A DNA stretch of 64,000 nt, taken from the NCBI GenBank assembly GCA_963675185.2, contig CAXXOH010000001.1, forward strand, positions 282,151 to 346,150. Reading direction: 5' to 3'. The notes below the pieces were generated by a model. It did no database searches. It worked only from the letters and a program-made list of their open reading frames with translations, and was not told the origin of the DNA. This document shows positions 35,419 to 44,893 of the stretch, in pieces. The DNA comes from Ilyobacter_A sp963675185 (GTDB lineage: Bacteria > Fusobacteriota > Fusobacteriia > Fusobacteriales > Fusobacteriaceae). The position numbers and the translations under genes are program-made. Position 1 is the stretch's first letter. The number at the start of each line of letters is the position of its first letter.

Positions 35419-36494
35419 CCTAGATTGTCAAATTAAATGCAACACTCTTGGATTTCACCCCAAAATACTTCATGGGGTGTTTTCCAACCTAGACGTTTTC
35501 TCGGTCTATGATTAAGTGCTTCCATCACTTTTCTTACCTCTTCTTTTGTTAACTTAAAAAAATTGCTTCCCTTTGGATAATATCTTCGGAGTAATCCGTT
35601 GTAATTCTCATTACATCCTCTTTCCCAAGAATGATAAGGGTTTGCAAAATAACACTCAACATTCAATTCTTTTTCGAGCTGTTTAAATCCTGCAAATTCT
35701 TTCCCATTATCAGATGTAAAAGTTTTAATGAACTTACCTGGTATCACTTTAAAAGCCTCTAAAGTCACTTGATTAAATGTTGCAGCCTTTCTGTTATCCA
35801 TTAGCTCTACAAGTCCATATCCTGACTTTCTATCAACATACGTCATCATAGCTCCCTGTTTTCCTGAACTTACTACAGTATCACTCTCAAAATGTCCTAT
35901 TTCACTTCTTTCATCTGCTTCTTTAGGCCTTTCTGATATGTTTTTCTTATCTGGAATAGTTCCTCTTGTTTCCTTAATGCCGTTAGATTTTTTCTTACCC
36001 TGTCTCGGAAGGAGTTCCTTTTCTGTACCCTTAAATTTCCCCTCTTTAATACCTCTGTAGATAGTCTTAAAACAAGGACAGTCAACACCTTTAATTTTAG
36101 CTCTACCAGCAATTTGTTCGGGAGTCCAACCATCTTCAAGTCTCATTTGAATATAGTCGACAATCTTTTCATCTTCAAGCTTCTCCTTGGCTCCACATCC
36201 ACATGAAGACTTTCTAGAATTGTATGCCTCTTGAGCGTTCAACCCTCTGTATTCGCCATCAATGCTATTCCGCTTGATTTCTCTTCCAATACTGGATCTG
36301 TTTCTGCCTAGTATTTTTGCGATATGAAGGGGTTTCATCCCTTTTGCTAAAGATAACGCTATTGTTTCTCTTTCATTTATGCTAAAATATGTATGACTCA
36401 TAGAAAATCTCCTTTAAATGTTTGTTCGCACTCACATTATACCAAGGAAATATCTATGGGTCATTTTTTGTTGCAATTAATTATACAATTCAAG
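35419..36494 (-). mobile_element. IS30-family element, copy C (1076 bp)
   Basis: 3-bp target duplication ATT at 35416-35418 and 36495-36497. Same ends and length as copies A and B. Confidence 0.95.
35433..36401 (-). CDS. IS30-family transposase
   Basis: 322 residues, nearly identical to copy B, with intact DDE motifs (FESDTVVS, FTSDNGKEF, NENYNGLLRRYYPKG). It is nested in the 20-kb unit, so it either entered after the unit formed or travelled with it. Confidence 0.95.
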   Translation of the reverse strand: MSHTYFSINERETIALSLAKGMKPLHIAKILGRNRSSIGREIKRNSIDGEYRGLNAQEAYNSRKSSCGCGAKEKLEDEKIVDYIQMRLEDGWTPEQIAGRAKIKGVDCPCFKTIYRGIKEGKFKGTEKELLPRQGKKKSNGIKETRGTIPDKKNISERPKEADERSEIGHFESDTVVSSGKQGAMMTYVDRKSGYGLVELMDNRKAATFNQVTLEAFKVIPGKFIKTFTSDNGKEFAGFKQLEKELNVECYFANPYHSWERGCNENYNGLLRRYYPKGSNFFKLTKEEVRKVMEALNHRPRKRLGWKTPHEVFWGEIQECCI

Positions 36495-36631
36495 ATTTTA
36501 AAAGGATTTTCCAAGATATCCCGAATGTCTCTTTTGAGATATTAAAATGCGCCCATACCGGAATAAAAGCGGTCCGATGCCAGTCTATATTTGTTTTGTA
36601 AACTATATAAGCGCAGATAATTAATTTAAAA

Positions 36632-36886
36632 CAACCTAAGTTACTGCCTGTATTCAATAGCGAATTAATCTAGACTAGATAATGAAAAGATAAAATATTT
36701 TGGACACAGAGCTGCACAGAGAAAAAAGAGAGAATCTCACAGATTAAGAAAATTTGCAAATATACAGAAATAAAGCATTGCCTAAGTGTTTTATTAAATT
36801 CGTGTGATCCGTGAAGATTCGTGACAAAAAAGCTTTTGTAGATAAACTCAGTAATTCGCCTACAATTTTAGGTAGCGCCTTAGGTC
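36632..36886. repeat. Interspersed intergenic repeat, copy R3
   Basis: Inverted ends AACCTAAGTTACTGCC and GGTAGCGCCTTAGGT. The core has GACACAGAGCTGCACAGAG and TTCGTGTGATCCGTGAAGAT. The remainder of the 440-bp gap (36495-36631) shows no gene. Confidence 0.8.
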
Positions 36887-36933
36887 AAAATATGAAAATT
36901 TCATGCCGTTTACTTTAATAAGGGGGATTTTAT

Positions 36934-38427
36934 ATGAAAAAAATCATTTTCATCGGTGCCGGTCCGGGAGGACTAAGTGCGGCCATGCTTTTAGCACACA
37001 GGGGTTATAAAGTCGATATATACGAAAAAAAAGATAGAATCGGAGGCAGAAACTCTTCAATCGAAATGGGGGAGTTCACATTTGACATGGGGCCAACCTT
37101 TTTTCTGATGAAGGATGTCTTGGAGAGCATCTTCAAAGAGACTGGGCGAAATCTAGAAGACTATGTCTCCCTAAAAAGGATAGAGCCAATGTACAGACTG
37201 GTGTTGCCGGGAGGAGAGTTTTTCCCATACAGCTCTGCCGAAAAAGACAGTATGAAGGCAGAGCTCGACAGGGTTTTCCCTGGAGAGTACCAAAATTACT
37301 TGAGGTATCTAAAAAAAGAGGATAAAAAATATGAAAAATTGATCCCCTGCCTAAGGGTCCCGTACTCCCATGCAGGATCATTTTTCAAAAAAAGGTTTTT
37401 AAAAGCCCTGCCTTATCTCGATGCGCACAAAAGCATACACAGCGTACTTGGAAAGTATTATAGCAACGAAAACCTGAAACTCGCCTTTACCTTCCAGTCA
37501 AAATATATCGGCATGTCGCCTTGGGAAGCACCCGGGACTTTCAGCATAATACCTTACATTGAGCACGGACACGGTATATTTCACGTAAGCGGCGGACTGC
37601 ACAAACTTTCCCAAGCCATGGCAGAAGTAGTGAAGGAGCTAGGGGGGGAGATACACCTGAACACCCCTGTTAGAGAAATTTTTGTGGAAAATAAAACTGC
37701 AAAGGGTGTGGTTTTAGAAGACGGGACGAAGGTACTCGGTGATACCGTCGTCATAAATGCCGATTTCGGTACCGCAATGGCAGAACTGGTATCACCAGAA
37801 CACCATAAAAAATACTCCGATGAAAAAATACGGGGTAAAAAGTTTTCTTGTTCCACCTTTATGCTATACCTCGGTTTGGATAAGATTTACACAGAATTCC
37901 CGCACCATAACATAATTTTCGCAAAAGATTACAAAAAAAACGTCGATGACATAACTAAAAGAAAAATCATTTCTCAAGATTTCTCATTCTACGTACAGAA
38001 TGCAAGTGTAACGGATAGCGAGCTGGCTCCCGATGGCAAGTCCACCCTTTACGTACTTGTACCTGTACCAAACAATAAATCAAATATCAATTGGGACGCA
38101 GAAAAAGATAGATTCAGAAACCTAATAATAGAGCACCTTGAAAAAAACGGCAGCTTTGTTGAACTGAGACATCACATAGTGGAGGAAAAAATAATCACGC
38201 CAAAAGATTGGCAAGAAGAGATGGGGATTTACCTTGGGGCAACGTTTAACCTAGGCCATCAAATCAGACAGATGCTACTGTTCAGGCCACACAACAAATT
38301 TGAAGAGCTGGAAAACTGTTATCTTGTGGGCGGCGGTACGCATCCAGGCAGCGGCCTCCCAACTATTTACGAGTCAGGAAAGATATCCGCCGATTTAATA
38401 AGCAAAAAATTTCAAAGGAGAAAATAG
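36934..38427 (+). CDS. CrtI/phytoene desaturase-like FAD oxidoreductase
   Basis: 497 residues, normal for CrtI/CrtN-type enzymes. The N-terminal FAD motif GAGPGGLSAAMLLAHRGYKV (8-27) and RIGGR follow the family. The C-terminal signature GGGTHPGSGLPTIYESGK (about 467-484) is typical of carotene desaturases and saturases. No phytoene synthase or cyclase gene is nearby, so a lipid or quinone-related substrate is equally possible. First gene of a tight three-gene operon with a UbiB-like kinase (2-bp gap) and a TVP38 membrane protein, which suggests isoprenoid or lipid work at the membrane. Confidence 0.85.
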   Translation: MKKIIFIGAGPGGLSAAMLLAHRGYKVDIYEKKDRIGGRNSSIEMGEFTFDMGPTFFLMKDVLESIFKETGRNLEDYVSLKRIEPMYRLVLPGGEFFPYSSAEKDSMKAELDRVFPGEYQNYLRYLKKEDKKYEKLIPCLRVPYSHAGSFFKKRFLKALPYLDAHKSIHSVLGKYYSNENLKLAFTFQSKYIGMSPWEAPGTFSIIPYIEHGHGIFHVSGGLHKLSQAMAEVVKELGGEIHLNTPVREIFVENKTAKGVVLEDGTKVLGDTVVINADFGTAMAELVSPEHHKKYSDEKIRGKKFSCSTFMLYLGLDKIYTEFPHHNIIFAKDYKKNVDDITKRKIISQDFSFYVQNASVTDSELAPDGKSTLYVLVPVPNNKSNINWDAEKDRFRNLIIEHLEKNGSFVELRHHIVEEKIITPKDWQEEMGIYLGATFNLGHQIRQMLLFRPHNKFEELENCYLVGGGTHPGSGLPTIYESGKISADLISKKFQRRK

Positions 38428-38429
38428 CC

Positions 38430-39695
38430 ATGGGACTGATAAGGACTCTTTACTTTTTGAAAACTATATACTCTAAAAAAGTGCCAGATATTAAAAAAAT
38501 CGAGGACATAGGACTTTTAGCTGTCAAAATAGGCCAGCACTACGCCCTCAGAGTGGACTTCTTAGATGAAAAAGTATGTACAGAACTTAGCAAACTCTAC
38601 ACTCACAGCTTCAAGTCAAAATCTGGCGAGGACTTTGAAAAGCTGATAGCTTCTTACTCTGGAAAGGAGTATTTTAAAAACTTTTCATATGTAGAAAAAA
38701 AACCTTTTACTTCTGCCTCCATAGGCCAGGTTCATAATGCCATTTTGAAATCCGGTGAAAAAGTGGTTATAAAAGTAGTAAAGGAAGATTTTAAGAAAAA
38801 GTTTTTAGGGGACCTGAGAAGAATGAGGATACTCTTTGATTTGGTGAACATTTTTTATAGAAAATTCAAAAAAATATTTAATCCTATGGGGATTTTAAAG
38901 AACATAGAAGACTATACAATGAGGGAATTAAACCTGCTAAATGAGGCTAGGGGACTGAATTTTTTAAAAAACGGGTACGAAGAAAATAAATTAGCTTACG
39001 GGCTACATGGATTTTCGTTCAACAAAATTTATAGAGATCTCTCCAATGAGAACGTCCTAGTATCAGAAAAGATAGAGGGTCAAACCTTCGATGAACTACT
39101 AGATCTAGGAGCCTTACCCTACCCTAAATTATTGAATTTATTCTACGTTCACAGTTTCTATGTTTTTGAGCTAGGAGAGTTTCATGGAGATATACACCCA
39201 GGAAATATAATACTGGGTTTTGACGATAAAATCTATTTTGTAGACTGCGGAGCCATCTCTAGGATATCTAAAAAGATCAGGGATAGCCTTTTTAACTTTT
39301 TCGATAAACTCAGCTTTTACAAATATGAGGAGGCGGCTTTTTTTTTAAATGAAATGGCTGCAAGTAAGATATCTGGGGAGAATTTTGAATCTTTTAAGAA
39401 AGATTTTTTAAAGCTCTACTCGGATTTTACAGATTCCAGCGTATCTCAGATAAGCTTGACAAAAAGGATGATGGAGACCATAAAGCTCGGGATTAACTAC
39501 GGTATGGAGTTTGATGAGGATATCTTCCCGATAATAAAAAGTTTTATGTATATGGACGGAATGGTCTTAAAATGCAAGCCGGAAGCCGTTCTTATGAAAG
39601 ATGTAAGGGAGTTTATAAAAACATTAAAATCATTAAGGGAAAAAGGAGTAAAACCTCATTTAGTATCTTTTAAGGAGGTGACTAATGAAAAATAG
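38430..39695 (+). CDS. ABC1/UbiB-family atypical kinase
   Basis: 421 residues. The family motifs are present in order: KIGQ (KxGQ, about 30-33), SASIGQVH (the AAAS-like and Q region), the ATP-lysine in KVVIKVV, GEFHGDIHPGNIIL (catalytic loop) and FVDCGA (metal-binding D). UbiB/Coq8 proteins are ATP-driven and support isoprenoid-quinone synthesis or lipid distribution. It sits between a CrtI-like oxidoreductase and a TVP38 protein, overlapping the latter by 11 bp. AAAGGAG precedes the start. No C-terminal membrane helix is obvious. Confidence 0.85.
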   Translation: MGLIRTLYFLKTIYSKKVPDIKKIEDIGLLAVKIGQHYALRVDFLDEKVCTELSKLYTHSFKSKSGEDFEKLIASYSGKEYFKNFSYVEKKPFTSASIGQVHNAILKSGEKVVIKVVKEDFKKKFLGDLRRMRILFDLVNIFYRKFKKIFNPMGILKNIEDYTMRELNLLNEARGLNFLKNGYEENKLAYGLHGFSFNKIYRDLSNENVLVSEKIEGQTFDELLDLGALPYPKLLNLFYVHSFYVFELGEFHGDIHPGNIILGFDDKIYFVDCGAISRISKKIRDSLFNFFDKLSFYKYEEAAFFLNEMAASKISGENFESFKKDFLKLYSDFTDSSVSQISLTKRMMETIKLGINYGMEFDEDIFPIIKSFMYMDGMVLKCKPEAVLMKDVREFIKTLKSLREKGVKPHLVSFKEVTNEK

Positions 39696-40377
39696 AAATA
39701 GTAGTAACAAAGTGTATTTTGTAACATTTTTATTTATAATGGCTATACTATTCTTATGGAGGATAAGCGCCTTTCATTTTATAAGTATAGAAAACTTAAA
39801 AAATCTTAAATCCTGGATAGACAGTTTCGGTCCGCTTGGCCCGCTTGTATATATACTGCTCTACATTGTAGCCTGCTTATTTTTCCTGCCTGGTCTTCCG
39901 ATAACAGTTCTTGGGGGCGTTGTTTTTGGCCCAGTAAGGGGTACCGTGTATACCGTAATAGGTGCCGGAATAGGCCTGTCTCTTGCTTTTTTGGCAGCAA
40001 GATACACTTTCAGGGGGCTTATAGAAAAAAAATTCGGCGACACTCCACTGTTCAAAAAATTGGATGAAGGGGTAAAAAAGCAAGGATGGAGGATACTTAT
40101 AACCACCAGGCTCATCCCGATATTTCCGTTCAACGTACAAAACTACGTCTATGGTCTTACCAGCATAAGCTTTCTGCAATATTCGGTACTCTCTACGATT
40201 TTCATAATACCTGGTACATCTGCATACACCTTCTCTGCCGGGGCAATAGCCAGCGGCGAAGGATTTTCGCCTAAAAATCTCACCTACCTTGGAATAGGAG
40301 CTTTTTTCTTTATACTTGTAAGCCTGCTTCCTAAATTTATAAAAAAGTGGAACGTCCCTAAAAAAACAGGGAGTTGA
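39685..40377 (+). CDS. TVP38/TMEM64 (VTT/DedA-like) membrane protein
   Basis: 230 residues with five to six hydrophobic segments. The VTT-domain core includes FLPGLPITVLGGVVFGPVRG and the TTRLIPIFPFNVQNYVYGL segment with the conserved Arg and Pro. Relatives act in lipid scrambling or transport. Its start lies inside the end of the UbiB-like gene (11-bp overlap) with AAGGAGG upstream, so translation is coupled. No terminator is obvious in the next 150 bp. Confidence 0.88.
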   Translation: MKNRNSSNKVYFVTFLFIMAILFLWRISAFHFISIENLKNLKSWIDSFGPLGPLVYILLYIVACLFFLPGLPITVLGGVVFGPVRGTVYTVIGAGIGLSLAFLAARYTFRGLIEKKFGDTPLFKKLDEGVKKQGWRILITTRLIPIFPFNVQNYVYGLTSISFLQYSVLSTIFIIPGTSAYTFSAGAIASGEGFSPKNLTYLGIGAFFFILVSLLPKFIKKWNVPKKTGS

Positions 40378-40526
40378 AAAAGATTTTGCGATAGATAGAT
40401 CTAAAAAAAATCTAAGCATATTTCGGGAGCACTTTGTAGTAGAATATAGCTCAAAAAAAATAGACTGGAATTAAATAATTTTTATATAATTTTTAACTGT
40501 ATTTAATTATAAGACTGGATAGCTTG

Positions 40527-40555
40527 TTGACAGCTACTGCATTAAACGTTATAAT
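40527..40555 (+). promoter_or_regulatory. Consensus promoter of the fumarase-malic enzyme operon
   Basis: TTGACA at 40527-40532, a 17-bp spacer and TATAAT at 40550-40555: a perfect sigma70-type match. Confidence 0.9.
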
Positions 40556-40605
40556 TATTTAATTGAATTATACAATGTAAAAATTTTTTAAGGAGAAGAA
40601 GACCT

Positions 40606-41445
40606 TTGAGAAGAATAAGAGTTGAAGAAATAAAAGATGTGGTAACAAGGCTTTGTATAGATGCCAATCACTTCATAGGCAAAGATGTGATGGAGATGCT
40701 TGAAAAATCTCTTGAAAAAGAAGAATCTCTTGTGGGGAAAAACATACTTGAACAGATTATAAAAAATGATAAGATAGCAGCAAATGAACTGGTACCTATG
40801 TGCCAAGACACCGGACTTACGGTTGTCTTTTTAGAAATAGGAAATGAAGTATTTCTTGAAGGAGATATTTACGAGGCTGTACAGGAAGGCGTTAGAAAGG
40901 CTTATAAAGAAGCGTTCCTTAGAAAGTCTATAGTAAGACACCCGCTTGACAGGGTAAATACAGGCGACAACACCCCAGCAGTTATACATACAGAGATAGT
41001 AAAAGGGGATAAAGTAAAGGTAATCATAGCCCCAAAGGGCGGGGGCAGCGAAAATATGAGCCTAGTAAAAATGTTGAAGCCAGCTGACGGAATAGAAGGG
41101 GTAAAAGAGCTTGTTGTGGAAACAGTTAAAAATGCAGGGGGTAACCCTTGTCCTCCTATAGTCGTAGGAGTAGGGCTAGGAGGGACTTTTGAAAAAGCCG
41201 CCATACTAGCAAAAAAAGCTCTGCTCCGCGAGCTTGATGATAAGAGCGAAAATCCTATAGACAGAAAATTAGAAGAGGATCTTCTCGATGACATAAACAA
41301 ATTAGGAATAGGGCCTATGGGCTTAGGTGGTACTGTAACTGCTCTTGCTGTGAAAGTGGAATCTCACCCATGCCACATAGCATCACTTCCAGTGGCAATA
41401 AATATAAACTGCCACGCTGCTAGACATAAAGAAGCTGTAATCTAA
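40606..41445 (+). CDS. fumA: Fumarate hydratase class I, alpha subunit
   Basis: 279 residues, the separate-subunit form of class I fumarase (also resembling L-tartrate dehydratase alpha). The [4Fe-4S] ligand cysteines are in VPMCQDTGLT (about 66), GGNPCPPI (about 184) and SHPCHIASLP (about 263). It interconverts fumarate and malate with the beta subunit encoded 20 bp downstream. TTG start with AAGGAG. Fumarase is preferred over tartrate dehydratase because malic enzyme follows. The cluster is oxygen-sensitive, as expected for an anaerobe. Confidence 0.92.
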   Translation: MRRIRVEEIKDVVTRLCIDANHFIGKDVMEMLEKSLEKEESLVGKNILEQIIKNDKIAANELVPMCQDTGLTVVFLEIGNEVFLEGDIYEAVQEGVRKAYKEAFLRKSIVRHPLDRVNTGDNTPAVIHTEIVKGDKVKVIIAPKGGGSENMSLVKMLKPADGIEGVKELVVETVKNAGGNPCPPIVVGVGLGGTFEKAAILAKKALLRELDDKSENPIDRKLEEDLLDDINKLGIGPMGLGGTVTALAVKVESHPCHIASLPVAININCHAARHKEAVI

Positions 41446-41465
41446 CTATCAATTTGGGGGAAAAT

Positions 41466-42008
41466 ATGAAATTAAAAACACCTTTAACTGAAGAAGATTT
41501 AAAAGCTCTCAAGGTGGGGGACATGGTTGAGCTAAGCGGAGTAATATATACCGCAAGGGATGCCGCACACGCCCGTCTTGTAAAGCTGATAGAAGAAGGT
41601 AAGGAGCTGCCTTTTGACCTAAGTGGTCAAATTATATATTATGTAGGACCTACTCCTGCAAAGCCTGGAAAAGTAATAGGCTCTGCTGGCCCTACTACCA
41701 GCTACAGAATGGACCCTTACGCGCCACTCCTTATTGAAAAAGGCCTTAAAGGCATGATAGGAAAAGGCGGTAGAGGCGACAACGTAAAAAAAGCTATAAA
41801 AGAACACGGCGCTGTATATTTTGCCGCTGTTGGTGGGGCTGCAGCCCTTATTGCAAAATGCATAAAAAAGTCAGAGGTTATCGCTTATGAAGATTTGGGC
41901 CCAGAAGCTATAAGGCGTCTTGAAGTAGAAGACCTGCCCGTTATTGTGGTAAACGACATCTACGGAGATGACCTGTACGAAATAGGACAAGAAAAATTTA
42001 AAAAATAG
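41466..42008 (+). CDS. fumB: Fumarate hydratase class I, beta subunit
   Basis: 180 residues from ATG 41466, preceded by TTGGGGG; the in-frame TTG at 41454 would include the ribosome site. Family motifs: ARDAAHARL (about 33-41), GPTPAKPGKVIGSAGPTTSYRM and MIGKGGRGDNV. It completes the active site of the alpha subunit. It ends 17 bp before the malic enzyme gene. Confidence 0.92.
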   Translation: MKLKTPLTEEDLKALKVGDMVELSGVIYTARDAAHARLVKLIEEGKELPFDLSGQIIYYVGPTPAKPGKVIGSAGPTTSYRMDPYAPLLIEKGLKGMIGKGGRGDNVKKAIKEHGAVYFAAVGGAAALIAKCIKKSEVIAYEDLGPEAIRRLEVEDLPVIVVNDIYGDDLYEIGQEKFKK

Positions 42009-42025
42009 ATTAGGAGGAGTAAATA

Positions 42026-43198
42026 TTGGATATTTACGAAAGAGCACTTAAATTACATGAAGAAAACAAAGGAAAAATAGAGATAAGGTCCAAAGTGAAG
42101 GTTGATAACAAAGATGATCTTAGCTTGGCATACTCTCCAGGTGTAGCTGAGCCTTGTAGAAAAATAGCTGAAAACAGAGAAGATATCTATAAATATACTT
42201 CAAAGGGAAATATAGTGGCTGTTGTAACCGACGGTACCGCCGTGCTTGGACTTGGCGATATAGGCCCATATGCAGCCCTACCTGTAATGGAGGGGAAATC
42301 AATACTGTTTAAAGAGTTTGCCGGGGTGGATTCTTTCCCTATATGTCTAGACACAAAAGACGTAGACAAAATAGTTGAAACTGTAAAACTGATTGCACCG
42401 GGGATAGGCGGGATAAACTTAGAAGATATCTCAGCTCCAAGATGCATAGAGATCGAAAAAAGACTAAAAGAACAGTTGGATATACCTGTCTTCCACGACG
42501 ACCAACATGGTACAGCCATAGTTGTTGTAGCCGGTCTTATAAATTCTTTGAAGTTGGTGGGTAAAAAACCTGAAGATGTAGTGGTTGTAATAAACGGAAT
42601 AGGGGCTGCGGGTAGCTCAATAGTTAAAATGGTGAAAAATTTCGGAGTAAAAGATATTCTAGCTTGCGATAGGCACGGTATACTTTATAAAGGCAACCCT
42701 GAAAACAGTGATCTCCACGAAGAAATTGCAGGTATCACAAATAAAGACAGTAAAAAAGGAAACTTATCTGATGCCTTAGTAGGGGCCGACGTATTTTTAG
42801 GAGTCTCTGCTCCAGGGATAGTTTCTGAAGAGATGGTAAAAAGTATGAACAAAGACGCGATCATCTTTGCCATGGCAAATCCAACTCCTGAAATAATGCC
42901 TGATATAGCTATAAAAGCCGGGGCAAGGGTAGCTGGATGCGGCAGGTCTGATTTCCCTAATCAGATCAACAACGTTTTAGCCTTCCCTGGAATATTCAGA
43001 GGGGCTCTTGATGCCAAGGCTACAGATATCACTGAAGATATGAAGCTGGAAGCTGCGTACGCCATTGCAAGCGTTATCTCTGAGGAAGAGTTGAGAGACG
43101 ACTATATCATCCCTGACGCATTTGACAGCAGGGTGGTCCAAGTAGTATCGGAAGCTGTTAAGAGAAAGGCAATCGAAACTGGCAAAGTAAGAAAATAG
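42026..43198 (+). CDS. NAD(P)-dependent malic enzyme
   Basis: 390 residues, the short bacterial form without a phosphotransacetylase domain. Motifs: SLAYSPGVAEPC (about 33-44), TDGTAVLGLGDIG (about 68-80), the metal site in FHDDQHGTAIV, and the Rossmann motif INGIGAAGSS. It oxidatively decarboxylates malate to pyruvate. Third gene after the fumarase subunits, so the operon converts fumarate to pyruvate, or the reverse, linking C4-dicarboxylate use to central metabolism. TTG start with AGGAGGAG. A strong terminator follows. Confidence 0.93.
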   Translation: MDIYERALKLHEENKGKIEIRSKVKVDNKDDLSLAYSPGVAEPCRKIAENREDIYKYTSKGNIVAVVTDGTAVLGLGDIGPYAALPVMEGKSILFKEFAGVDSFPICLDTKDVDKIVETVKLIAPGIGGINLEDISAPRCIEIEKRLKEQLDIPVFHDDQHGTAIVVVAGLINSLKLVGKKPEDVVVVINGIGAAGSSIVKMVKNFGVKDILACDRHGILYKGNPENSDLHEEIAGITNKDSKKGNLSDALVGADVFLGVSAPGIVSEEMVKSMNKDAIIFAMANPTPEIMPDIAIKAGARVAGCGRSDFPNQINNVLAFPGIFRGALDAKATDITEDMKLEAAYAIASVISEEELRDDYIIPDAFDSRVVQVVSEAVKRKAIETGKVRK

Positions 43199-43227
43199 TA
43201 AAAACTTATACAATCATTTTATAGCGT

Positions 43228-43281
43228 CTCCCCTGAAATTAGGCTGAATTTCATGCAGCCTAATTTCAGGGGAGATATTTT
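43228..43281 (+). terminator. Terminator of the fumarase-malic enzyme operon
   Basis: Perfect 19-bp stem starting CTCCCCTGAAATTAGGCTG, a 9-nt loop, then ATATTTTTT. Confidence 0.95.
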
Positions 43282-43532
43282 TTAATTCAAAAAATATAGT
43301 TGGATTTATTTTCACTACTTTCCATGAGCTAACCATATCCATTTTTTCTATATAAAATAATTACAAAATTTTTTATAAATTATTATCCTTTATTATAAAG
43401 AAAATTCAAAATTATTTCAGTATAAAATATTCAAAAATATCTCAAAATGTGTTAGAATTGTATTATAACTTTTAACTTGAATTATATTTATATTTTTTGA
43501 AATAATTAAAACAAACGAATGAGGTGATATTT
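43282..43532. other. AT-rich intergenic region
   Basis: No gene is seen. It presumably holds the promoter of the radical-SAM gene (TTGTAT/TATAAC elements near 43450-43470 are poor matches). Confidence 0.4.
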
Positions 43533-44408
43533 ATGGTTTTTAATTTGTACGAAGGGAGTATTTACAGACCGCCTAGCGAAGCTAGAAGTTTGATCGTTCA
43601 AGCTACCATAGGATGTTCACATAACAAATGTACCTTCTGTACAATGTACAAGGATAAAAGTTTCAGAATAAAAACTAGGGAAGAGATCGCTAGAGACCTT
43701 CAAATTTTTAGAAACTCATACTCCTATGTAGAAAGAATATTCTTGGCAGATGGCGATGCACTGTTAATGAGAACAGATCAACTGGTAGATGTATTAGACG
43801 AGATAAAAAAATTATTCCCTGAAGTTAAAAGAATCGGTATTTATGGAAGGGCTTCAAATGCAATCTTAAAATCCGCTGAGGAATTAAAACGTTTGAAAGA
43901 TCACGGTCTTGGGATAGTATATATAGGTATAGAAAGTGGAAGTGACAAAGTCCTAGACATGGTCAAAAAGGGAATCAACGCAGAGAACTCAATCATAGCT
44001 GGTCAGAGAATAAAAGAAGCTGGATTACAGCTTTCTTGCATGATAATATCCGGACTAGGTGGAGAAACATATTTAGAAGAGCATGCAAGGGAATCTGCAA
44101 GAGTAATCAGCGCTATAAAACCTGACTACCTCTCACTCCTTACACTGCTTCAAGATGAGAACAGTGAATTGTACCAAGATATTTTAAACGGCGACTTCAA
44201 AATATTAAGCCCCGAAGAAGTGCTTTATGAAACTAAAATATTCCTGGAAAACCTAGAACTTGAAGGGACTGTATTTAGGTGTAACCACCCTTCAAACTAC
44301 GTGATATTAAACGGAACTTTAAACGAGGATAAAGAAAAGCTTATAAACACCATCAATAGAGCTTTGGAAACTAAAAAGTTTAGACCGGAAAATTGGAGAG
44401 CTTTTTAA
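43533..44408 (+). CDS. Radical SAM protein of unknown substrate
   Basis: 291 residues from ATG 43533 (GAGGTGA upstream). The radical-SAM cluster motif is CSHNKCTFC (C-x4-C-x2-C, about residues 27-35), followed by the usual half-barrel with GIYGRASN, IGIESGSDKVL and SGLGGETYLEEH (glycine-rich SAM-binding region). The C-terminal segment has one more Cys (FRCNHPSNY). It resembles the anaerobic Elp3/HemN-like group, but I cannot assign a reaction. It is monocistronic with its own terminator, inside the 20-kb mobile unit. Confidence 0.85.
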   Translation: MVFNLYEGSIYRPPSEARSLIVQATIGCSHNKCTFCTMYKDKSFRIKTREEIARDLQIFRNSYSYVERIFLADGDALLMRTDQLVDVLDEIKKLFPEVKRIGIYGRASNAILKSAEELKRLKDHGLGIVYIGIESGSDKVLDMVKKGINAENSIIAGQRIKEAGLQLSCMIISGLGGETYLEEHARESARVISAIKPDYLSLLTLLQDENSELYQDILNGDFKILSPEEVLYETKIFLENLELEGTVFRCNHPSNYVILNGTLNEDKEKLINTINRALETKKFRPENWRAF

Positions 44409-44409
44409 G

Positions 44410-44436
44410 GCAGGGTATAATACCCTGCTTTTATTT
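44410..44436 (+). terminator. Terminator of the radical SAM gene
   Basis: GCAGGGTAT pairs with ATACCCTGC, then TTTTATTTT. Confidence 0.85.
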
Positions 44437-44486
44437 TAACTTTTAACATTGCACGATACCCTTTAAGTTTTAAAGAAAGTATTGGA

Positions 44487-44795
44487 TTGATTTAAAGTCG
44501 TTAATGAAAAACATTTATTTAGTCACGGATCGCACGAATAGACACGAATAAAACATCAAACAAAATGATATTTCTGACACAGAGCTGCACGGAGAAAAAA
44601 AGAGAGAGTTTCACAGAGCAGTCAAGGCAGCTAATAGATAACAGAGTACAGATAATAACTAAAAAGGAATTTAACTTTTCTCTATTCACTGCTAACTTTA
44701 AAATGAATTAAAGGTTTTCTCTGTGTAATTCATTTTTAAAATCTCTGTGAAACTCTGTACTCAAAAAAGATTTTGTAAATAAACTCAGTAATTTA
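44487..44795. repeat. Interspersed intergenic repeat, copy R4
   Basis: Contains GGATCGCACGAATAGACACG, GACACAGAGCTGCACGGAG, AGAGAGAGTTTCACAGAGCA and CTCTGTGAAACTCTGTACTC, the last two forming a partial inverted pair. Noncoding. Confidence 0.8.
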
Positions 44796-44800
44796 ATAAC

Positions 44801-44863
44801 AAAAATTTTTAGAGAAAAAAAGTCCAGAGCTCGATGCTGGACTTTTTTTCTCTAAAAATTTTT
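44801..44863. terminator. Long perfect hairpin, bidirectional terminator
   Basis: 27-bp perfect stem (44801-44827 with 44837-44863) and a 9-nt loop. The stem's outer part is A/T-rich, giving T-runs in both directions. It ends the Cys-rich gene on the minus strand. Confidence 0.85.
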
Positions 44864-44893
44864 AAGATAACTTATACTAATTTCAAAAAGTTT

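Noticed and set aside
39877..40419. 180-codon minus-strand frame over the TVP38 gene
   Set aside because: Unnatural composition rich in Tyr/Lys/Arg, no ribosome site, and the plus strand holds a clear membrane-protein gene in a coupled operon.
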